A stretch of DNA of 64,000 bases, from the NCBI RefSeq assembly GCF_051020955.1, contig NW_027476325.1, forward strand, positions 124,001 to 188,000, written 5' to 3'. The position numbers and the translations under genes are program-made. The first letter of the stretch is position 1; each line of letters starts with the position of its first letter. This DNA comes from Megalopta genalis (taxonomy: Eukaryota > Arthropoda > Insecta > Hymenoptera > Halictidae). This document shows, one piece after another, positions 54,345-61,639 of the stretch. The notes below the pieces were generated by a model. That model was not told where the DNA came from and made no database searches. It worked only from the letters and a program-made list of their open reading frames with translations.

Positions 54345-55240
54345 GGACAATTCTGACCATCTTGAGTCGGCTACGCTCTTTGCAGAAGATTGAAGAGAAA
54401 ACGTTTGTTGCAAACAAATGCAGAATACGTATTGAAATAATATCTGCAGTGGGCCCTCACCGTGGGAGGGAATGAATTGTCGGACGCGGAAATTGTAACC
54501 TTCCCATCTGCGTGCCGTACGCGGCCGGGTCTCAAGGACCGGTCGTAAAAGCAACGAGTTCCAGATCCTCGGCCTTCTAATTTCTTTCTTTAGGGACACA
54601 CGAAGGCAATCAGCTTTCTTTACGACAATAATCCTAAAATTTCCTTTCGACCCCATCTGTTCGTCAAACAATAGGAACATACGTCCATACAACCGGGCAA
54701 GCATTTGTACGTGACGAAGATCCCAAGAAAAAGGAAGGGATATCTCGATGTCAGTGCTTTCGATGATACAGAAATTTACGTGAAATATAAATAACGTATA
54801 AATGACACTAATCAGCTACTTCGACCCGTCGATTTTTTTTACAACTTCATTCTAATGATTGAATATGGACTACAGCATATGTCAATATCATAAAAATCCG
54901 AGAAATGAAAGTACAAAAGTGAGAAAGCGAAAAAATGTATTTCCAGCAGAAATGAGAACTTCTTAACATTTAAATTATATCGAAACATATTACCGAAATC
55001 ATAGTAACGAAACAAAATACTCACTTACCTCTCCTTCATAATTTTTCTTTTGCTGTATCTTGGTCTGGTCAAGGTCAGGTGTTTCGATGCACCCCCCTTC
55101 ATACATCTGAACAATTGGGAAGAAACCACATCCTCCCAATTCATTGAATTCACAACCTTTGGCATCGTTTCGCTCCACTTTTGAAATTGTTAAATTTATC
55201 TGTTTCTATTGTTTACAATGAAATGTAGTAGAATAATGCC
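54345..55240. other. Right-arm sequence without counterpart or recognised gene
   Basis: Replaces the transposase ORF. A 125-codon minus-strand open frame (54327-54704) overlaps it, but I see no family motif. No repeat recognised. Confidence 0.4.
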
Positions 55241-55259
55241 GAATTTAGTAGAATATAAA

Positions 55260-55360
55260 AGTAGAATCAAAAAGAATAGAATTAAATAGAATAAAATAGA
55301 ATGAAATAGAATGAAATAGAATGAAATAGAATGAAATAGAATGAAATAGAAAAAAATCTA
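55260..55360. repeat. 10-bp tandem repeat (TAGAATGAAA)n
   Basis: Five to six clean units of ATAGAATGAA preceded by degenerate TAGAAT-containing units. Confidence 0.9.
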
Positions 55361-55495
55361 AAATTATAAGAAATAGAAATCGCGCGCTTTGCACTCCTAG
55401 ACCGTATCACTTGGAGAACAAATTACGACTGAACGCGACGTAAAAACGCAGGTTATGCTTGCGATGCTACCATTGGACATTGCCATTGGCACACA

Positions 55496-55711
55496 ACCAA
55501 TGATATTATTTGAACAATTGGCAGACAAGCAATGATATTATTTGAACAATTGGCAGACAACCAATGATATTATTTGAACAATTGGCAGACAAGCAATGAT
55601 ATTATTTGAACAGTTGGCAGACAACCAATGATATTATTTGAACCCTTGGCAGACAACCAATGATATTATTTGAACAATTGGCAGATAACCAATGATATTA
55701 TTTCGAAGGGT
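55496..55711. repeat. 32-bp tandem repeat, ~6.7 copies
   Basis: Units CAATGATATTATTTGAACAA followed by TTGGCAGACAAC or ..AAG; the AAC/AAG endings alternate, suggesting duplication as 64-bp pairs. Confidence 0.92.
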
Positions 55712-55769
55712 CGCAGTTTCATTCAACGTTCAAGTCTTGAAGACGTAGGATTGCACCTAAGTACATACA

Positions 55770-56153
55770 ATTTCTGTTACATAACCATGGTAACGAAGCC
55801 TCTCGCATTCCTAAGTAATTGTAGCGTAACAAATGAATCATTCCAAGAATGTAAAAAATCTTATATAATAAACAGATATATAAACTATGTATATATAATA
55901 TTATTTAAGAATACTAAATGCAAATTAGAAATGTGCGTAAACGTTTGTAGAAATTTGTTCTAGTAATTGTAGCAATTTATTTTAACACACATTTCTAATT
56001 TGCATTTAGTATTCTTAAATAATACTATATATACATAGTTTATATATCTGTTTACTATATAAGATTTTTTACATTCTTGGAATGATTCATTTGCTTCGCT
56101 ACAATTACTTAGGAATGCGAGAGGCTTCGTTACCATGGTTACGTAACAGAAAT
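55770..56153. repeat. 384-bp hairpin (167-bp near-perfect arms)
   Basis: Arms 55770-55936 and 55987-56153 are complementary with only a few differences (TTTCTGTTACATAACCATGG versus CCATGGTTACGTAACAGAAA, and CTCTCGCATTCCTAAGTAAT); the loop is about 50 nt. There is no left-arm counterpart in the MULE, so it is likely an inserted miniature element or a local inverted duplication just 5' of the small gene. Confidence 0.9.
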
Positions 56154-56237
56154 ATTTGCGGCTGGTTGCTTGTTGCCACGAGATATCTCGTGAGCCGTCC
56201 GCAATGTGTTAATAATATTATTTTTTTTTTTAGAACC

Positions 56238-56522
56238 ATGGATAACATTACAAATAAAATGGAAAATATTATACTGAACAACACGGTCACAGCAGCGGAG
56301 GCGGCCTCCGCAGCTACAACTAACGCAGCAGCGGAGGCAGCCTCCGCAGCTACAACTAACGCCGCAGCGGAGGCAACCTCCGCAACAACTACGTGTAACG
56401 CAGCAGCGGAGACGAGCTCCGCTACAACAGCAACCGCGGCAACGGAGAACGCCGCAGAATCGCTCGACTCAATTCTGGCGCGGCATCGAGAAATCGCTGC
56501 CGCGTACGAGTCTGGGAGAGCT
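56238..56522 (+). CDS. MULE small gene, right copy, exon 1 (Ala-rich)
   Basis: 95 codons from an ATG in strong context (ACCATGG), directly after a T13-AG acceptor-like tract, to a GTAAGT donor in phase 0. It starts MDNITNKMENIILNNTV, followed by three imperfect Ala/Glu/Thr repeats (AAEAASAATTNA) and LDSILARHREIAAAYESGRA. No stops. Function unknown; the Ala-rich part is probably helical. Confidence 0.62.
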
Positions 56523-56603
56523 GTAAGTATATGCAATATGTGTGTAAAAAACAGAATGTATAATTATAATATATATACTTCTATTTCTGCTGTTATGTTA
56601 CAG

Positions 56604-56681
56604 TCGCAGTGGCGAAATATATTAGGCCAGCTGGCTCGGGGGACAGCTAGGCCTAACCTGGCGAACCTAGTTGCTGCTAAT
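56604..56681 (+). CDS. MULE small gene, right copy, exon 2
   Basis: 26 codons, SQWRNILGQLARGTARPNLA and NLVAAN, between TATGTTACAG and GTAAGT, phase 0. The introns on each side are 81 and 94 nt, typical insect lengths. Confidence 0.65.
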
Positions 56682-56775
56682 GTAAGTAAATGAAAAATAC
56701 TTTTATATATAATTTAATATAGTAATATATGTATAATAACAAATAATAATAATAATATATACTTATACGTTGCAG

Positions 56776-56964
56776 AGAGAGCTGAAAAAACTTTTAAAAA
56801 AAACTGTTTATGGCCCCCAGAAGAGGGGCAAAAAAGGGGAAAAAAGAAGAGGAAGAGGCGGAAGAGGAGGAAGAGGAGGAAGAGGAGGAAGAGGAGGAAG
56901 GGGAGGAAGAGGAGGAAGAGGAGGGAGAGGAGGGAGCGCCAAATATATCGTTAATTTTTATTAA
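56776..56964 (+). CDS. MULE small gene, right copy, exon 3 (RGG-rich)
   Basis: 63 codons including stop. RELKKLLKKTVYGPQKRGKK is followed by about ten RGG/GRG units and SAKYIVNFY. Joined in phase with exons 1 and 2 it gives a protein of about 183 residues: Ala-rich N-terminus, SQW motif, RGG tail. The other frame reads MAPRRGAKKGKK then a poly-Glu tract. The preserved splice sites and frame in both arms argue for a real gene carried by the transposon. Confidence 0.62.
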   Translation, partial: RELKKLLKKTVYGPQKRGKKGEKRRGRGGRGGRGGRGGRGGRGGRGGRGGRGGSAKYIVNFY

Positions 56965-57099
56965 ATGTAATGATTTTAAAATGTGTGTGCGTGTGTTGTA
57001 GAAGAATAAAGTAATATAAATATAAGTAAAAGTGATTTTTGTACTGTTTGTATCAGGGTTAATTAAAATAAAGTTAGTGTTTTTAATTATCTTTTAATT

Positions 57100-57350
57100 A
57101 TCTTTTTAATTTGAATAATTCCGTGTACGAACAGAATTCAACGAATGATTTGCAAAGCTGATTTAATAATAAATAATCGCGTTAAGGGACGTAAAGCATT
57201 TGTTTATTAGAGAGATATGAAAAATATTATCAGTAAGAAACTCACCCATTTAGTTGAGGATGCATTTGCTGGCTGAAATTCACGATGTCGAAGGGCACTG
57301 ACCTTGTACAACGTACAGCTGATCTTTCACTGCACTGTCAGCAAACCAGC
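57100..57350 (+). mobile_element. Fold-back element fragment (right arm)
   Basis: Inverted counterpart of 46590-46842 and similar to 33500-33740: GAACAGAATTCAACGAATGA, AAACTCACCCATTTAGTTGA, ACTGACCTTGTACAACGTAC, CACTGCACTGTC. It ends where the piggyBac sequence begins. Confidence 0.8.
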
Positions 57351-57351
57351 A

Positions 57352-59560
57352 ACTCGAGACGATTTCGGACAAATTATGCAAATATTTTAGAAGTAGTTTA
57401 AAAATATTTATTAACAAATAAATGTATAAAAATAATAATATTTCACTAGTTTACTTATTTATATGTTGAAAACAACAAACTTTGATAAATATTACACTCT
57501 GTAATTAGTTTTGGTGTGATATCTTGTAAAACAATATCCAAGATGCATCCTAGGTTTATCAGGACACGTACCACAGTAATATGACATTTCCCGCCTACCT
57601 CCAGGCGTGTTACGGTCAGAACAAACCTTGCAGTCCCTTTTAGGCCCTTTTAGCATTACGTGAAGCTTCCCGTTTAGTCGGAATTCATCGGAATGCGACG
57701 TAGACGCTTGCTCTCGTTGCTGGCGATATGATCCTCTCAATTGGTCGACAATCGTTTTCAGAAATCGCAAATGGCTCAGTGGCTTTTCCCCCTTTTTTGT
57801 CGTCTCTAATTTATATAAAATGTATGAATTGATCAGGCAAATTTCCATGCCCCCAAAAAATATTTTACGCCACCATTTAAGCGATTTTCGCAGGAAACAA
57901 TAGGTTGATGCATATTGGTCCGCCCGATCAACACACCACCTCGTGTAATTCTTTTGACCGTCGTCATTCCAGTGTCACCCCTCGTAGTCAAACAAGTGAC
58001 AACGCTCTTATCTTTCCACCCTAAAATTAAGGTGTTGCCCCGTCGATACGCGACCGTGGATTTTGTCAAAAACTTCGGCTTTTTTATTTCTTTGGGCAAT
58101 TCTTTTCTGTTTGCTAAGATTGTTCCAGTAATGTTACATTTCAGTTTGGCTAGTTCTTGAGCTAAGAAATAACTGGTGTAATAGCGGTCCGTGAACATAT
58201 GGTGCCCCTGAGCACCTGGAATTTCATCCAACAAGATTTGATACAAATGTAACGGAATTCTTGTTGACACTGGTAAATCGGGTCTGACCAAGAGCTCTGT
58301 TGTTAGCGATCCATAATATGGCAAAATACAGCAAATGTAGCCAGTCTTTGAGTCAGCTAGAGTATAAACTCTGATACCCCATTTTGTCGGTTTCTTCGGA
58401 TTGTACGTGATGAACGAAATTCGACCCTTGAATTTTATAGTTGACTCGTCCACACATATTTGTTCGCCCGGTGTAAAATAATCCAAATACTTCCCGTTGA
58501 TATAATCCAAGAAGCAACTTATGCATTGTAGGCGCGTTCGCGGATTGGTGTTGCGCGTTGCAATAGTTTGAAGATGGAGCATCCAGAATATTTGACTGAA
58601 TCGGTCCCTTGTAAATGTCTCCGAATAGAACGGAATATAGCTGACGTTATTCCGCGACCAATATTCCTGTAAATTGGCTAACGGCATTGTCCCCATATTT
58701 ATTATGACAGCAATAAATGCCCAGAATTCCTCGTTGGTGACATAACGCCAGCTTCGCCATACGGAATTCGCAGACAGTGTCTTCCCTTCCAATTTTGTTT
58801 TTGCGTAGACATTTGTTTCAGAAATAATTTTTTTCACGAGATCATGTGTGAAAAACAGTTTAAAAAAAGCCTGTGGTTCTTTTATTTTCGAAAGTATTCG
58901 TGATGCTGTGGGATTTTCGCCAGGTATAAATTGTATGTTTGACGGCACTTCGTCGTAGTCTTCGCAAAGTACCCATGCTGAACTGCTTGCACCTTCCGCA
59001 GCTTCATTTTCAATTTCTCTTTCAGCATCACTTTCAACTTCACTGTCGCTCTCTATAATTCTAATTTTTCGCCCTCTCACACCTCTTACTGTATCACTAT
59101 CTTCACTGGATTCGTTCGTTTCACGGCGTAATCCGTCGGAAATCAGCGTAATTTCTTCATCCAAAGCGGCAAAATCGAATTCGTCCGAACTTGAGCTGAT
59201 TTGTTCTTCCTCCATATTTTTAGGGCTCAAACACTTTTTAGCTACTATTTTTACTGGCAAGATTGTTTCAAGCGAATGCAACGCTGAGACTAACTGAACT
59301 GAGCTAAGATTTGGCTACAATGCCAGCCAAGCCTAGTCCACGAAAGTATTTCCGAGAAAAATATCTTATCGCTCATCGTAAATAAGCAGATCGAGTTACA
59401 AACGACCATAGCGGCGTAGCAGCATCGCTCGAGTTGACACTTGCCGCAAGAGCGTCCCGCAATTTGAGACTTCAAATCAGCCGGGTGCCGCAGCAGCGCT
59501 GCCCGTGGTGACACTTCAAATCGGCCGGGCGCCGTATCGGCGTCGCTCGAGCGCAAAGGA
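57352..59560 (-). mobile_element. piggyBac element, nearly intact coding region
   Basis: The right (upstream) terminus GCTCGAGCGCAAAGG lies next to TTAA at 59561-59564. Subterminal sequence contains two similar ~35-bp blocks (GACACTTGCCGCAAG..CAAATCAGCCGGG and GACACTTCAAATCGGCCGGGC). The downstream terminus is missing here, replaced by fold-back sequence at 57350, but survives at 46076-46111 in the left arm. Confidence 0.85.
57492..59281 (-). pseudogene. piggyBac transposase (DDE_Tnp_1_7), single frameshift
   Basis: A 482-codon N-terminal frame and a 118-codon C-terminal frame. The N-terminal ~100 residues are acidic. The catalytic core has FTHDLVKKIISETNVYA, D278 in EQICVDESTIKFKG and D365 in HHMFTDRYYTSYFL. 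A small indel near 57945 shifts the frame just before the third Asp (the alternate frame reads DRADQYASTYCFLRKSLKWW). The C-terminus continues to the cysteine-rich domain CKVCSDRNTPGGRREMSYYC. Total length of about 600 matches the family. It catalyses cut-and-paste movement at TTAA. One frameshift is the only visible lesion. Confidence 0.9.
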
Positions 59561-60139
59561 TTAATTTTAATTCATTCTTATGAATAAAACATAATTTTTA
59601 TCATTCCTGTTATTTATTTTACTTCCGAATTGCTCCATCACCCTCACTTTTTTAAATAAACGAACTATATACATAAAAATCTTAACCTATACAATAATAA
59701 ATGTCAAGAACCATAAATAGAAATAATACCAATCAATATTAAAATTCCTACATCACCAACCCGATTACTTAAAATTGTTAGAGTCCCAGAATGTTACGGC
59801 CAAGTGGCCAGGATTTATGGCAGGGGCCATGTGCTTGGGTACCCGGACGGTATGGGTCTGTCCCGGGCCGTTCCCGGGCACGTGCGGCACCGTCATAACG
59901 TCTCCTGGTCCTTGATTACGGTCCAGTCAATTACGGTTGGGTCTGGCATTGTTCGGGCACGTAGGCCCATCAACGCGGGATGTCTAGCAGGAGTTATTTT
60001 GCCACTCTCCCTCCTAACTCCCGGCCCACCGTTTTGGGGCAGTCTCACTGGATTTGGGATTGCAGTGATTGGACCGTAATTCCTTGCCGCCCACCCTAGG
60101 TTAAGAGAAGTAGGGAGGACCGAGGTGATATTAGGCATG

Positions 60140-60290
60140 ACTCCGGTCCTCTAGAAAACAGACAAAACAGACTAGCGGAACAGACAAGCGGGACAGACAA
60201 GACAAGACAGACTAGCGGAACAGACAAGACGAACAGACTAACGGGACAGACAAGAGGGACAGACAAGAGTAGAGACAAGACAACCCAGTC
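60140..60290. repeat. (ACAGACAAGM)n ~10-bp repeats
   Basis: Repeats of GGAACAGACAAG, GGGACAGACAAG and ACAGACTAGC in irregular order. Confidence 0.85.
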
Positions 60291-60324
60291 AGGAGAAGAA
60301 CCTCGTCAGCACCGACGGTTCACT

Positions 60325-60432
60325 ACACACGAGGCCACAAGGGACTCGCTACACACGAGGCCACAAGGGACTCACCACACACGAGACCATAAGGGACTCA
60401 CCACACACGAGACCATAAGGGACTCACAAGAC
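60325..60432. repeat. 26-bp tandem repeat, ~4 copies
   Basis: ACACACGAGGCCACAAGGGA followed by CTCACC, with GGCC/GACCAT variants. Confidence 0.88.
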
Positions 60433-60590
60433 ACAGAAAAACCATATTACTTGGACGGCACACCACGTGCAAACTTCTACAAAGCTCGACGCTCACAAGG
60501 AGCACCACGAGCACTAACACAGAATTTAATCCATTTTTATTTTGATAATAAATTAATAAACAAGATGAAATAAACACCAATCCACCCTAA

Positions 60591-61067
60591 CTTCGTGACA
60601 ACTGTTCGTATCAACCAAGATGGACGTGCCAATATTCCAGTGAGCAGTTCGGGAGTTGGACATCTCGATTCAGAAAAGTCTAAGCTGATGGGCTTCGGTT
60701 GTAGAAATGACCATTTCTTTATTATTGTTGAGATATTTACAATATTCGACGAGCGTTCTTGCTGGAACTGCCGCGCCGCTCACGACTGCCCCGCACGCCA
60801 CCTTCCCCTGGTCAAGAAACCTAGCGCGCGGCAGAATATCTTCGTGACAACTGTTCGTATCAACCAAGATTGACGTGCCAATATTCCAGTGAACAGTTCG
60901 GGAGTTGGACATCTCGATTCAGAAAAGTCTAAGCTGTTGGGCTTCGGTTGTAGAAATGACCATTTCTTTGTTATTGTTGAGATATTTACAATATTCGACG
61001 AGCGTTCTTGCTGCAACTGCCGCGCCGCTCACGACTGCCCCGCACGCCACCTTCCCCTGGTCTAGTA
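60591..61067 (-). repeat. 249-bp satellite, two monomers in reverse orientation
   Basis: Reverse complement of the array at 38124-45508 (TTCGTGACAACTGTTCGTAT, AGAAATGACCATTTCTTTAT, ACGAGCGTTCTTGCTG, CACGACTGCCCCGCACGCC). The second monomer ends at the GGTCTAGTAA junction. Confidence 0.93.
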
Positions 61068-61324
61068 ATGGTCAAAATATTTGGAATGGAAGTATAAAAC
61101 TATGTAATTTGTGTCGATCGGTATTATCGACTGTAAGTAACTATACCGGCAAGCTCGCTGTGGTGCAGCTTGTTGGTTGGAAGGGAACTGTGACGCTAGT
61201 AGTGAGAAATGTCGGAAGCTCGAGTTGGTGTTTCGGATACAATTCCTATCAACTACTCCTGTGTCTTAATTAACTAAAAAATCAACTGAAAATACACTCC
61301 ATTGCCTTTGTACGTGCCTTATCT

Positions 61325-61590
61325 ACTGGGCTTCGGTTGTGAATTTTCGATTCGAGCTCTATATCTCTCGATATTTACGAAAAACTGTTAGCGGCGGCCA
61401 TCTTATGACGTCATGCTCGTGAGATTGACACCACTCTGGCCGAATATTGCAAATATCTCCGCAATAACTGCAAAACGGATATTTCTACATCCGAAGCCCA
61501 GTCGTTTAGTCTTTCCGGAATCTAAATTTTCCACTTGTGAACTGCATACTTCGATATTAAAGCGTCAGTTTTGGTCGATAGAAACCTCTA
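61325..61590. repeat. Diverged satellite-related sequence in hairpin arrangement
   Basis: 61437-61590 (GAATATTGCAAATATCTC, CAATAACTGCAAAACGGATA, TTTCTACATCCGAAGCCCA, TTTTGGTCGATA) follows the 249-bp monomer in plus orientation at an estimated 60-70% identity. 61325-61385 (GGGCTTCGGTTGTGAATTTT, CTCGATATTTACGAAAAACT) is the same part of the monomer inverted. The two halves face each other around TTATGACGTCATGC. Confidence 0.7.
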
Positions 61591-61639
61591 AAACTAATAT
61601 ACGTATATGGTTTTCTTCTATGTGTGGGTCGTCATAGTG

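Larger units (their letters stand above)
52540..57110 (+). mobile_element. MULE, inverted deleted copy
   Basis: Mirror of the left-arm MULE. It has the TIR at 52905-53480, the 5' region to 54345, and then unrelated sequence where the transposase should be. From about 55440 (TTATGCTTGCGATGCTACCA, as at 48018) it resumes with the small gene and the 3' TIR to 57110. No transposase domain remains, so this is a non-autonomous derivative. Confidence 0.75.
45570..59675. repeat. Giant imperfect palindrome, centre ~52.2 kb
   Basis: Successive blocks of the left side recur inverted on the right, in mirror order: 45570-45655 with 59575-59675; 45886-46075 with 57352-57540; 46640-46842 with 57100-57345; 46845-47650 with 56600-57110; 50730-51880 with 52540-54350. 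Differences are large indels: the right arm lacks the transposase ORF, and the left lacks the piggyBac transposase. The unpaired centre is about 51880-52540. Confidence 0.88.
59776..60590 (+). mobile_element. LTR-like segment with internal tandem repeats
   Basis: Starts TGTTAGAGTCCC and ends CACCCTAAC, an imperfect TGTTAG/CTAACA pair, with AATAAATTAATAAAC and GATGAAATAAAC near the end as polyadenylation-like signals. It abuts satellite sequence at 60591. No coding region and no clear target duplication. It could be a solo LTR; low certainty. Confidence 0.3.

Noticed and set aside
59804..60079. 91-codon ORF in the LTR-like segment
   Set aside because: GC-rich chance frame with no motif; both strands are open over the same stretch.
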